Assembly: GCA_003694545.1 (NCBI GenBank)
Contig: RFKD01000045.1
Location: 1 to 18,994, forward strand
Length of the DNA: 18,994 bases
DNA from: Candidatus Parcubacteria bacterium
Lineage (GTDB): Bacteria > Patescibacteriota > Minisyncoccia > Phycocordibacterales > UBA12088
Direction of reading: 5' to 3'
The position numbers and the translations under genes were made by a program. The notes under the pieces were generated by a model that saw only the letters and a program-made list of their open reading frames with translations, was not told the DNA's origin and ran no database searches. Of the stretch, positions 1 through 6,903 are shown piece after piece. How positions within the stretch are numbered: the stretch's first letter is position 1; every line of letters begins with the position of its first letter.

Positions 1-582
1 GCCATAGGTTTGATAGACGGGGCGTTCTGCAAGTTCCCTGCGGAGTTCGTCGCGGAGTTTGTCGGTGTCCTCCTTGCTTGTGAGGAAAGCAAGGACGAGG
101 GCTTGGTATGCCTGTTGGAGGGAGGAGAGTTGCTCCTCAAGGTTTTTCGTGTTCGCGGTGATGATGATGGGGGGTGGGGTTGGTTGGGTAGGTGGTTCTT
201 GTTGTGGTGGTCCTGGTTCTTGTTGTTCTTGGAAAAGCGGCTGGTCTTCGTCGGGTTGCTGGTCGTCCGTGCGGTGGGTGGCAGCAAGGCGGACGATGGG
301 ACGGGGTGCTTGCGGTTGGGGGAAGAAGGCGGTGTAGATCGCAGCGCCAAGCGTGTCGGTGAGGATACTCAAGGCGGAGGCAAGAGAACGTTGCGCTGCT
401 GCGGTGGCATGCAAGATACCGTCACCAACCCACACGGCGCTCTCCACAGGTTGGCGCAGGAGAGAGCGCCACGGCTCTGGCAGGGCGGCGTGGGCGGCCG
501 AGGGCAGGAGCACTGCCGCAACGAGCGCGAGCATTGCAAGCGTGCGCCGGGTGCGAAGAGTATGCCGAGCCACGACAGACAT
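1..582 (-). CDS. Exported coiled-coil protein, 5' part (C-terminus beyond left edge)
   Basis: The reading frame is open from an ATG at 582 to base 1, giving 194 residues with no stop, so the gene continues outside the window. Residues 1-33 look like a signal peptide: an Arg-rich start, a hydrophobic stretch (LAMLALVAAVLLP) and an AHA-A cleavage-like site. A helical stretch with Ala, Ser and Thr follows. Then comes a linker rich in Pro and Gln at about residues 100-145. The visible end (about 150-190) is rich in Leu, Glu and Gln and looks like the start of a coiled coil. This design suggests a secreted or surface protein, but no family was recognised. It is separated from rplE by a terminator and has its own promoter, so it is an independent unit. 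The start is supported by the signal peptide and by T at -1 (CGCTATG). Confidence 0.8.
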   Translation of the reverse strand, partial: MSVVARHTLRTRRTLAMLALVAAVLLPSAAHAALPEPWRSLLRQPVESAVWVGDGILHATAAAQRSLASALSILTDTLGAAIYTAFFPQPQAPRPIVRLAATHRTDDQQPDEDQPLFQEQQEPGPPQQEPPTQPTPPPIIITANTKNLEEQLSSLQQAYQALVLAFLTSKEDTDKLRDELRRELAERPVYQTYG

Positions 583-595
583 AGCGTGTGTTAGT

Positions 596-607
596 AGCTT
601 ATCACAC
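596..607 (-). promoter_or_regulatory. Candidate extended -10 promoter for the left-edge exported protein
   Basis: On the minus strand this reads GTGTGATAAGCT: a GTGTG block followed by a -10-like TAAGCT (4 of 6 consensus positions). Thirteen bases separate the hexamer from the ATG, so the leader would be about 6-7 nt. It resembles the GTGTGG-type promoters near 15401, 15510 and 17043. No good -35 is visible. Confidence 0.4.
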
Positions 608-641
608 CACAGATGAGAAAAAGAAAGGAGCGTGTGGATAA

Positions 642-681
642 CAAAAGCCCCCAGCCGCGCGCGTTGCGCGCGGCTGGGGGG
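642..681 (-). terminator. Rho-independent terminator of the ribosomal cluster
   Basis: Arms 648-662 and 666-680 form a perfect 15-bp GC-rich stem with a 3-base loop. On the minus strand the stem is followed by GCTTTTG. It lies 26 bases past the rplE stop and ends the ribosomal transcript before the unrelated exported-protein gene. Confidence 0.85.
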
Positions 682-704
682 CGTGGGTTGGGGGCGCGGG
701 GGGG
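676..704 (+). other. Potential G-quadruplex motif beside the terminator
   Basis: The plus strand carries four G-runs (676-681, 685-687, 690-694, 698-704) separated by loops of 3, 2 and 3 bases, which fits the standard quadruplex pattern. It lies on the template strand, just after the rplE stop, and shares its last G-run with the terminator stem. Confidence 0.5.
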
Positions 705-706
705 TG

Positions 707-1270
707 CTACTTCTCTTGGCGCTTTTTGAGCGGGACGCCAAGGTGACGGAAAAAGGCTTCCGCCTCCTCCTTCGTGCGCGCGGTGGAAACTAGCGTGATG
801 CCGAGCCCGAAAATGTCTTTGAGTTCATCTTCCGCGGCTTCCGGAAACGCCGTGTGCTCTGGGATGCCGATCGTAAGGTTGCCCATCGGATCAATACTCT
901 CAGGGTCGATGCCGTGAAAATCGCGCGTTCTGGGGAGCGCGATGTGAATTACTTTGTCCAGAAATTCCCACATTTTTTGCTTGCGCAAGGTAACCTTCCA
1001 GCCGATCACGAGGCCTTTGCGCGTTTTGAAAGACGCGATTGCTTTTTTTGCTTTCGTGGGAACCGCTTTTTGCCCCGTAATCAGAGAAAGCCGCTCCGCG
1101 ATGAATTGCTGGCGCATCTTATCGGAGGCAACGCGCCCCGTGCCGACCGATACGACAATTTTCTCAAGCCGGGGGGCTTGGAGCGCGTTGCGCCACCCAA
1201 ATACACCCTTCAACGAAGCGAATGTTTCGGCGGCGCGCTCTTTGGTTTTGTGAATCGTGGGCGTTGGCAT
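707..1270 (-). CDS. rplE: 50S ribosomal protein L5
   Basis: The product is 187 residues and matches L5 throughout. It has the KVTLR segment near the middle, the RTRDFHG stretch, and the C-terminal DIFGLGITLVSTA strand. L5 binds 5S rRNA and sits in the central protuberance of the large subunit. The ATG at 1270 (MPTPTIHKTKE) is preferred over an in-frame TTG nine bases upstream, because it gives the usual L5 N-terminus and has T at -1. It follows rplX by 20 bases. It is the last ribosomal gene here: rpsN, rpsH, rplF and the other usual spc genes do not follow, and a terminator does. Confidence 0.96.
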   Translation of the reverse strand: MPTPTIHKTKERAAETFASLKGVFGWRNALQAPRLEKIVVSVGTGRVASDKMRQQFIAERLSLITGQKAVPTKAKKAIASFKTRKGLVIGWKVTLRKQKMWEFLDKVIHIALPRTRDFHGIDPESIDPMGNLTIGIPEHTAFPEAAEDELKDIFGLGITLVSTARTKEEAEAFFRHLGVPLKKRQEK

Positions 1271-1290
1271 ACAGCACAAGTGAAAACAGC

Positions 1291-1614
1291 TTAATCGAGC
1301 GATTTGCCGCTTTTTACCGCAACGCGCACGCGCTTGCCGTCTTTGCGTTCAACGCGCACGCGGGTTGGCTTGCCAGAGGTTGGATCGATGAGAGCGACAT
1401 TGGAAATATCAAGCGGCAAAGCTCGTTCCACCGTGCGCCCTTTCTTTTGCCCGGCGCGCGGTTTGATGTGCTTCCGAACGAGATTGACGCCCTCAATAAG
1501 CACCTTGCGCTCGCGCGGCAGAACGCGCACCACGACCCCTTCCTTGCCCTTGTCGTCGCCCGCGACTACGCGCACTTTATCTCCTTTTTTTATCTTGCAT
1601 TTCACCATTGCCAT
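1291..1614 (-). CDS. rplX: 50S ribosomal protein L24
   Basis: The product is 107 residues, the normal L24 length. The N-terminal KOW motif is clear (KIKKGDKVRVVAGDDKGKEG, about residues 7-26), followed by the typical LIEGVNLVRKH segment. L24 is an assembly-initiating protein that binds the 5' part of 23S rRNA. It lies between rplN and rplE with gaps of 18 and 20 bases, the standard order. Its ATG at 1614 sits in the GCGTATG context repeated through this window. A second ATG two codons downstream is a less likely start. Confidence 0.96.
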   Translation of the reverse strand: MAMVKCKIKKGDKVRVVAGDDKGKEGVVVRVLPRERKVLIEGVNLVRKHIKPRAGQKKGRTVERALPLDISNVALIDPTSGKPTRVRVERKDGKRVRVAVKSGKSLD

Positions 1615-1632
1615 ACGCGTATCTTGAAGCGA

Positions 1633-2001
1633 TTACACAACTTCACTTGCCATCGTTGCAATCTTTTGGAACCCCTTTTCCACCACCTCACGAGGAATCG
1701 GCCCAAAAATGCGCGTCGCGCGCGGTTCTCCTTTTTGGTCAATCACCACGACCGCGTTATCATCAAAGCGAATATACGAACCATCGCGGCGCCGATACGC
1801 GGCTTTTTGCCGCACCACGACCGCCCGCACCACATCTTTCTTCTTCACCTGTTTGCGCGGCTCGGCGGTTTGCACGGAGGCAACTACTACATCGCCCAAG
1901 CGCGCGTAGCGGCGGCGCGTGGACCCTAAAATCTTAAAAATGCGCACTATCTTAGCGCCAGAATTATCAGCAACAGTTGTAAGCGTCTGAGGTTGTAGCA
2001 T
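1633..2001 (-). CDS. rplN: 50S ribosomal protein L14
   Basis: The product is 122 residues, the canonical L14 length. It has the conserved start MLQPQTLTTVADNSGAK and the C-terminal ATRIFGPIPREV segment. L14 binds 23S rRNA at the subunit interface, next to L19, and contributes to bridges with 16S rRNA. It lies between rpsQ (11-base gap) and rplX (18-base gap) in conserved order. The start context is GCGTATG. Nothing unusual is visible in the protein. Confidence 0.97.
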   Translation of the reverse strand: MLQPQTLTTVADNSGAKIVRIFKILGSTRRRYARLGDVVVASVQTAEPRKQVKKKDVVRAVVVRQKAAYRRRDGSYIRFDDNAVVVIDQKGEPRATRIFGPIPREVVEKGFQKIATMASEVV

Positions 2002-2012
2002 ACGCTATGGCA

Positions 2013-2417
2013 TTAGGCTTCCGCATCCTCCCCCGCGCCCCTTGCGGATGCTTCTCTCGCGCCTTGGGCGGCTTCGCGGGCGTGAGGAGCAATCTTCTCC
2101 TCTTCGGCAACCAGCAACGCGTCTTTCACATTCTCCTCCCGCGGCAGGGCAACAATTTCCACAAGGCGAAACCGCTTTAGGCGGGAATAAGGGCGTGAGG
2201 CTTCAATGACAACTTGCGCTCCTTCCGGCGCTGTGTTGCCGGGATCGTGGGCGTGGAATTTTTTGCTGCGGCGCACGAACTTGCGGTACTTCGGGTGTGG
2301 TACATAGGTTTCTACCGACACGACAATTGTGTCACGCGATTTTGCCGACACCACCACGCCGCGAAAGCGCTGGGGGCGGCTTGTGCGAACGGGAGATGCT
2401 GAGGACGACGCGGCCAT
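2013..2417 (-). CDS. rpsQ: 30S ribosomal protein S17 with long C-terminal tail
   Basis: The core of about 75 residues, from FRGVVVSAKSRDTIVV to RFRLVEIV, is a standard S17 OB-fold, including the KFHAHDP segment. S17 binds 16S rRNA and acts early in small-subunit assembly. The protein is 134 residues against a usual 80-90. It has a short Ser/Ala N-terminal extension of about 17 residues and a C-terminal tail of about 45 residues rich in Ala and Glu. The tail is in frame, with no sign of a frameshift. It lies between rpmC and rplN. The start context is TCGTATG. Confidence 0.94.
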   Translation of the reverse strand: MAASSSASPVRTSRPQRFRGVVVSAKSRDTIVVSVETYVPHPKYRKFVRRSKKFHAHDPGNTAPEGAQVVIEASRPYSRLKRFRLVEIVALPREENVKDALLVAEEEKIAPHAREAAQGAREASARGAGEDAEA

Positions 2418-2429
2418 ACGAAAACTACA

Positions 2430-2648
2430 TTAGGAAACTGACGACGCTTTTTCTTTGGGCGTGAGCGCCCGTCGGCGCATTTCCGTGAGCGTACGGGCGA
2501 TATCTCTGCGGGTCTTGCGGGCAGTCGCGGCGTTTTTGGTTGGACTGCCGGTAAGACCAAAGCGCAGTTTGCGCAGTTCTTGGCGCAAGTCCGCAAGGCG
2601 CTTCAACAAATCGGCGTCAGAAAGTTCTTTGATGGATGGTTGAGCCAT
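2430..2648 (-). CDS. rpmC: 50S ribosomal protein L29
   Basis: The product is 72 residues. It fits the two-helix L29 fold: an opening helix (IKELSDADLLKRLADLRQEL), the conserved LRFGLTGS turn, and a second helix ending in RRDIARTLTEMRRR. L29 lies near the exit of the peptide tunnel, where secretion factors dock. It sits between rplP and rpsQ in the usual order and ends 12 bases before the rpsQ start. The start context is TCGTATG with no Shine-Dalgarno. Confidence 0.95.
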   Translation of the reverse strand: MAQPSIKELSDADLLKRLADLRQELRKLRFGLTGSPTKNAATARKTRRDIARTLTEMRRRALTPKEKASSVS

Positions 2649-2692
2649 ACGAGCTATCGTACCCTATCGGAAAGCCTCGCTTTTTTCAAGCC

Positions 2693-3118
2693 CTATGCCT
2701 CGTTGCGCGCCACAAACCGCCCCTTGAGAGGAAGCTTGGCGAGCGCTTTATGCATCGCCTCGCGGGCTGCTCCTTCCGCCACGCCCTCAACCTCAAACAA
2801 AATGCGCCCGGGCCACACCTGCACCTCAAACCCTTGCGGATCACCCTTACCTTTGCCCATTCCGACCTCGTCGGGCTTTTTCGTCCACGGACGATCGGGG
2901 AAAACGCGAATCCAAACGCGCCCCCCTTTGCCGAGCGACCGAACAATGACTCGCCGCGCCGCTTCAATTTGGTTGGAGCGCAAACGCGCTGACGTGGTTG
3001 CCTTCACACCGTACTGCCCATACGCAAGCGTAACACCGCGACTCTCTTTCACCACCCGCTTGGGATTAGAGCGATCGCGCTGCCATTTGCGGTGTTTGAC
3101 TTTCTTGGGATACAACAT
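2693..3118 (-). CDS. rplP: 50S ribosomal protein L16
   Basis: The product is 141 residues, close to the usual 136-144. Conserved blocks are the start MLYPKKVKHRKWQRDR, GRVWIRVFPDRPWTKKP and MGKGKGDPQGFEVQVWPGR. L16 helps position the A-site tRNA and 5S rRNA. In E. coli the residue before MGKGKG is Arg81, which is hydroxylated. Here it is Gly, so that modification cannot occur. It lies 46 bases after rpsC, in the standard order. The start context is GCGTATG. Confidence 0.96.
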   Translation of the reverse strand: MLYPKKVKHRKWQRDRSNPKRVVKESRGVTLAYGQYGVKATTSARLRSNQIEAARRVIVRSLGKGGRVWIRVFPDRPWTKKPDEVGMGKGKGDPQGFEVQVWPGRILFEVEGVAEGAAREAMHKALAKLPLKGRFVARNEA

Positions 3119-3164
3119 ACGCTTGCGAATCTACACAAATACTCCTCTTTTTCTCACCCGGATC

Positions 3165-3887
3165 TTATGCAAGGGCGGTGCCGTCGGAGCGGGAGGCAAC
3201 TTCCCGTTCCTGCGCTTTCGCTCTGTCAGAGTCAAAAACCTCCCCTCGATAAATCCACACCTTAATTCCCGTGAGCCCGATATACGGAAGATAGGCTTCC
3301 GCGTGCGCGTAATCCACATCGGCGCGCAAGGTTGTGAGCGGAACGCGGCCTTTGCGGATTTCTTCCTTACGCTTCATTTCCGACCCGCCGACGCGCCCTT
3401 TCAAGATAATACGCACGCCTTCCACCTCGCGGCTTGCCATTACTTTGTCGGCCATTTGTTTGAGCACGCGCCGAAACGCGATGCGTTTTTCCAACTGCTC
3501 CGCGATCATTTGCGCAACAACTGCGGCGTTTGTTTCCGGAGAGCGAATTTCTTCCACATCCAAGCGCACCGGCGGCATATCGTCAGCCTTGAGCTTACGG
3601 AGGAGTTTCGCAAGCTCGGCGCGCAGGGCGTTGATGTTTTCTCCGCCACGCCCAATCATCACACCGGGGCGCGCCGTGCGTACCACAATGCGGTAGTGCG
3701 CCGGAGTCACCTCAGTGTCTATCTCGCCAATCAAGGCGCCCTTGAGGCGCTTATGGAGAAATTCCCGCACCTTCGTGTCTACAACAAGATACTTGGCGTA
3801 CTGCCGCTTATCGCGCACAAACCACCGCGCGCGCCAATCGCGCAAAATGCCGAGACGGTGGGCGTAGGGGTGAACAACATGGGTCAT
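3165..3887 (-). CDS. rpsC: 30S ribosomal protein S3
   Basis: The product is 240 residues, in the normal range. The type-2 KH domain is visible in the first half, with its RNA-binding loop GVMIGRGGENINALRAEL. The C-terminal domain carries GRVGGSEMKRKEEIRKGRVP, DVDYAHAEA and the GIKVWIYRGEV end of the fold. S3 lines the mRNA entry channel together with S4 and S5. The start is preferred from length and the GCGTATG context. It lies 15 bases after rplV and 46 before rplP. Confidence 0.97.
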   Translation of the reverse strand: MTHVVHPYAHRLGILRDWRARWFVRDKRQYAKYLVVDTKVREFLHKRLKGALIGEIDTEVTPAHYRIVVRTARPGVMIGRGGENINALRAELAKLLRKLKADDMPPVRLDVEEIRSPETNAAVVAQMIAEQLEKRIAFRRVLKQMADKVMASREVEGVRIILKGRVGGSEMKRKEEIRKGRVPLTTLRADVDYAHAEAYLPYIGLTGIKVWIYRGEVFDSDRAKAQEREVASRSDGTALA

Positions 3888-3902
3888 ACGCGGGGCACTA
3901 CA

Positions 3903-4400
3903 TTACGACACTTCTTCTGTTTTTTCCAGCTTCTTCGCCTTCTTCGCGGCGCGCTTGCGAGTGGCCGACGGCTTTTTTGACGGCTGTGCGCTTTTCTCCG
4001 TCACCCCTTTCTCTGTCGGGGGGGTTGTCTGCGGGGATTGCGCGGAAGCTCCTTTTTTCGCGCGTTTTTCCTCGGAAGGATACGGCGCAAGCGTAAGCGT
4101 GATGTGGCTACGCTCTCGGCGAATGGGCGCGGCCATACCCCGCGCGCGAGGTATAAACCGCCGATACACCAACCCTTTATCAACGACAACTGACACGACG
4201 CGGAACGAGCCAGCCTCTCCCCGGCTAGCTCCCGCGTTGGCAAGGGCGCTTTCCAAGAGCTTGCGCAGGGCGCGCGACGCCTTGCGGGGCGTATGCTCAA
4301 GCATGAGAAGCGCTTCATCCGCGCGCTTGCCGCGCAAGAGGTTTGCCACGAGACGCACCTTGCGGACAGCTTGGTCGTAGTTGCGCAACACTGCTTTCAT
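3903..4400 (-). CDS. rplV: 50S ribosomal protein L22 with basic tail
   Basis: The L22 core covers about residues 1-112: AVRKVRLVANLLRGKRADEAL, the NAGASRGEA region and the RGMAAPIRRERSHITLTL hairpin that reaches into the exit tunnel. A tail of about 50 residues rich in Lys, Ala, Ser, Pro and Thr follows, giving 165 residues against a usual 110-120. The ATG at 4400 (MKAVLRNY) is preferred over a TTG two codons upstream because it has the GCGTATG context. It follows rpsS by 17 bases. Confidence 0.95.
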   Translation of the reverse strand: MKAVLRNYDQAVRKVRLVANLLRGKRADEALLMLEHTPRKASRALRKLLESALANAGASRGEAGSFRVVSVVVDKGLVYRRFIPRARGMAAPIRRERSHITLTLAPYPSEEKRAKKGASAQSPQTTPPTEKGVTEKSAQPSKKPSATRKRAAKKAKKLEKTEEVS

Positions 4401-4417
4401 ACGCAAACCATTCCCTC

Positions 4418-4753
4418 TTACTTACCGCTTGCGGCTTTCGCGGCTTTCGCGGCTTCTATTTCCGCTTGCCGCTTGCGTTGCTCAAGCTCTTTTTGCATCT
4501 TGCCGCCATGGCGCACAAACTTGGTTGTGGGCGCGAACTCCCCCAAGCGATGCCCCACCATTTCTTCTGTCGGCACTACTTCAATGAATGATTTACCGTT
4601 GTGCACGAGAAAGGTGTAGCCGACCATTTCAGGCGTAATGGTTGCCGCGCGCTTCCACACTTTAATCTTTCCCGCTTCCTTGGGGCCCTTGCCGGCAATT
4701 TTCTTCAGTAGGCGATCGTAAATATACGGACCTTTCTTGCTTGAGCGTGCCAT
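4418..4753 (-). CDS. rpsS: 30S ribosomal protein S19
   Basis: The product is 111 residues. Conserved blocks are MARSSKKGPYI near the start, the KVWKRAATITPEMVGYTFLVHNGKSF centre (split here as KVWKRAATITPEMVGYTF then LVHNGKSF) and EEMVGHRLGEFAPT. S19 pairs with S13 in the head of the small subunit. The tail after about residue 90 is helical and rich in Ala, Lys and Glu, making it about 20 residues longer than typical. The ATG at 4753 is chosen over a TTG two codons upstream. It is the first gene after the internal promoter at 4803-4831. Confidence 0.95.
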   Translation of the reverse strand: MARSSKKGPYIYDRLLKKIAGKGPKEAGKIKVWKRAATITPEMVGYTFLVHNGKSFIEVVPTEEMVGHRLGEFAPTTKFVRHGGKMQKELEQRKRQAEIEAAKAAKAASGK

Positions 4754-4777
4754 AATCAAAAGGTGAATTCATCACAA

Positions 4778-4794
4778 AAAATGCCCTGCCGGGC
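4778..4794 (-). other. Small hairpin plus T-run at the 5' end of the rpsS transcript
   Basis: On the minus strand GCCC, a GGCA loop and GGGC are followed by ATTTTTT. It lies directly after the predicted start site of the promoter at 4803-4831. It could be a weak terminator for transcripts coming from rplB, or a protective 5' hairpin. The 4-bp stem is short. Confidence 0.35.
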
Positions 4795-4802
4795 GTGTGT
4801 GC

Positions 4803-4831
4803 ATAGTAGGGGAAAGAAGCGGAAATGTCAA
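4803..4831 (-). promoter_or_regulatory. Internal promoter upstream of rpsS
   Basis: On the minus strand there is a perfect -35 TTGACA (4826-4831), a 17-base spacer and a -10 TACTAT (4803-4808, 4 of 6). It lies in the 98-base gap between rplB and rpsS, the longest gap within the S10 part. It would drive rpsS to rplE separately from the upstream genes. Confidence 0.65.
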
Positions 4832-4851
4832 ATATTCACGCCTGTTTTTCC

Positions 4852-5715
4852 CTACTGCTTGCGGCGAGGGCCAACCTTGCGCCGCGCGACAATCAAATTG
4901 CGCGAATACTTCTTGGGCTTGCGCGTCTTTTGGCCTTTGCCGGCTGGCTTGCCCCACTTGGTGCGCTGGCGCCTGTGACCGCGCGCGGCCCTGCCTTCAC
5001 CACCACCGTGCGGATGATCAACCGGGTTCATCGCGGCACCACGCACCTTTGGCCGCCTGCCAAGCCACCGGGATCTCCCCGCCTTGCCGATGGTGACAAG
5101 GCCGTGCGAGGGGTGCGACACCGCGCCCACAGAAGCCCACGCACGCGAAGAAATCTTGCGCACCTCGCTTGACGGCATCTTGAGAAAGGTATACCCCGCA
5201 TCGTGGCCGATGACTTCGGCGGCAACCCCCGCTGAGCGCACCAACTTCGCACCTCCTTCGGGGGTGGTCTCCACATTGTACACAAGCGATCCAACAGGGA
5301 ACTTAGCAAGCGGCAGGCGGTTGGCGGGTGTAAGAGGCGCGTCTTCGCTCATGAGGATTTCTTGACCCTTTTCAATGCCCTGCGGAGCAAGGACGTAACG
5401 GCGCTCCCCGTCACGGTAGCACACAAGCGCTACGTAGCCGGAGCGGTTTGGGTCGCGCTCCAGGCGCTCAACGCGCGCGGGCACACCTTTTTTATCAAGA
5501 AAATAGAAATCAATGTCCCGCAGTTTGCGCTTATGCCCTCCCCCGCGAAAACGGGTGGTTATTCTCCCTCTGGCGTTGCGCGCGCCCGTGCGCCGTTTGC
5601 CGCGCGTCAGCGACTTCATCGGCTTGGCCCAAACGTCTTCCGGAACGGCCACGCGCGTCATATGGCGGCGCGAAGGGGTAACGGGTCGATAGGATCTCAC
5701 GGCTGTTCTGCTCAT
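4852..5715 (-). CDS. rplB: 50S ribosomal protein L2
   Basis: The product is 287 residues, close to the typical 275. It has the N-terminal RGRITTRFRGGGHKRKLRDI segment and the universal AAMNPVDHPHGGGEGR motif. That motif contains the conserved His near the peptidyl-transferase centre. The basic C-terminus ends in RNLIVARRK plus a short tail. L2 is essential for subunit association. It follows rplW by 11 bases. The start context is GCGTATG. The 98-base space after its stop holds an internal promoter. Confidence 0.97.
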   Translation of the reverse strand: MSRTAVRSYRPVTPSRRHMTRVAVPEDVWAKPMKSLTRGKRRTGARNARGRITTRFRGGGHKRKLRDIDFYFLDKKGVPARVERLERDPNRSGYVALVCYRDGERRYVLAPQGIEKGQEILMSEDAPLTPANRLPLAKFPVGSLVYNVETTPEGGAKLVRSAGVAAEVIGHDAGYTFLKMPSSEVRKISSRAWASVGAVSHPSHGLVTIGKAGRSRWLGRRPKVRGAAMNPVDHPHGGGEGRAARGHRRQRTKWGKPAGKGQKTRKPKKYSRNLIVARRKVGPRRKQ

Positions 5716-5726
5716 ACGCTTCTCAA

Positions 5727-6149
5727 TTACACAAGGGTGATGCTGTCGCCCTTCTTGAGGTGCACCAACGCTTTCTTATAGCCGCGCACGCGGCGCACGC
5801 CTCGGCCGCGACGCAAGGTTTTTTCTTGCCGGGGAGCGCGGCGAACAATGGTTACCTTGCGCGGCACAACGCCAAACACTTTTGTGACCGCTTGCGCGAT
5901 TTGAGCTTTTGTCGCATCCACCGCAACTTCAAACACATACACCTTTCCTTCCGCGAGGCGTGTTGCCTTTTCCGTGATCCACGGACGCAACAGCACGGAA
6001 TGCTCGCGGGCGGTTTCCTTGCGGAGCCTGCCCCAAGCAGCAACAGCAACCGCCTGCTTTTCAGCCGGAAGGGCTTTCTGCTCACTTGGTGCCTGACCGG
6101 TTTGCGCCTTGCTGGCTATAGTGGTTCGGCGAGAAAAGAGAGGGCTCAT
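5727..6149 (-). CDS. rplW: 50S ribosomal protein L23 with N-terminal extension
   Basis: The last 90 or so residues are a standard L23: LLRPWITEKATRLAEGKVYV, the KAQIAQAVTKVFGV helix and VRRVRGYKKALVHL. L23 lines the tunnel exit and is the docking site for trigger factor and SRP. Before the core is an extension of about 48 residues rich in Ala, Gln and Lys, for a total of 140 residues against a usual 95-100. The ATG at 6149 (MSPLFSRR) has the GCGTATG context. A TTG two codons upstream is less likely. An internal start nearer the core cannot be excluded. Confidence 0.93.
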   Translation of the reverse strand: MSPLFSRRTTIASKAQTGQAPSEQKALPAEKQAVAVAAWGRLRKETAREHSVLLRPWITEKATRLAEGKVYVFEVAVDATKAQIAQAVTKVFGVVPRKVTIVRRAPRQEKTLRRGRGVRRVRGYKKALVHLKKGDSITLV

Positions 6150-6173
6150 ACGCAATACGCAAAATACAGAACA

Positions 6174-6896
6174 CTACGAAGCGGAAGCGGACGCGACCAC
6201 AGCCGAAGAGCTCCGCCCGCGAGGCGCCAGAGCCGCCGCAACCCGCTGAGCAAGCGCTTCCACAGCCTGCCGCGCGTCAATAAACACCACAAACTGCTTC
6301 GTGAGCACATCGCGCGCGCTCAACTCCCGCGCGGTCACGACTTTCACGCAAGGAATATTAGCGAATCCGCGACGCACCGCTTCGTCATCGCGCGGAGTGA
6401 CTATGACAGCGGCGTTGCGCGGCTTCTTGGCAAGTAGCGCAAACGCCTCGAGAGAAGCCAGCGCCGCAAGAAGCGCTTTTGCTTCTTTCGTCTTCGCGGA
6501 GAACGATTCAGGCGCCGTGAGAAACACCACCTCGCCGTCGATGAGTTTGCGCGAGAGGGCGGAGGTCAAGGCTCGCGTGCGCATTTTGCGCGGGAGCACG
6601 ATGGAAAAAACGCGGGAGTTGCGCGGACCGTGCGCCTTACCCCCGCCGCGCCAAATGGGAGAGCGGATTGAGCCGTGCCGAGCTCTGCCAGTTCCCTTCT
6701 GTCGCCACGGCTTTCGCCCACCGCCACGAACTTCGGAGCGGTCTTTCGTATGCGCAACAGGAGCGCGCGTGTTGGCAAACATTCCCACGATCACCTGATG
6801 CACCAATGTTGGGCGCCATTTATCGGCAAACACCTCTGGGGGAAGCGTAATAGTCCCCTTGGGTTCGGCTGTCCAATTGTAGAGCATTGCTTCCAT
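6174..6896 (-). CDS. rplD: 50S ribosomal protein L4
   Basis: The product is 240 residues. The hallmark is the long tunnel loop: RSEVRGGGRKPWRQKGTGRA followed by RHGSIRSPIWRGGGKAHGP. The core continues with LPRKMRTRALTSALS and the C-terminal NIPCVKVVTARELSARDVL. L4 lines the constriction of the exit tunnel with L22. The ATG at 6896 (MEAMLYNW) has the GCGTATG context. An ATG three codons inside is the alternative. The gene starts 7 bases after the rplC stop, the tightest spacing in the cluster. The C-terminal end is Ser/Ala-rich. Confidence 0.95.
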   Translation of the reverse strand: MEAMLYNWTAEPKGTITLPPEVFADKWRPTLVHQVIVGMFANTRAPVAHTKDRSEVRGGGRKPWRQKGTGRARHGSIRSPIWRGGGKAHGPRNSRVFSIVLPRKMRTRALTSALSRKLIDGEVVFLTAPESFSAKTKEAKALLAALASLEAFALLAKKPRNAAVIVTPRDDEAVRRGFANIPCVKVVTARELSARDVLTKQFVVFIDARQAVEALAQRVAAALAPRGRSSSAVVASASAS

Positions 6897-6903
6897 ACGC
6901 GTG

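Noticed and set aside
2580..3980. 466-codon plus-strand frame across rpmC, rplP and rpsC
   Set aside because: It is antisense to three clear ribosomal genes and shows no family motif. Long shadow frames are expected at this base composition.
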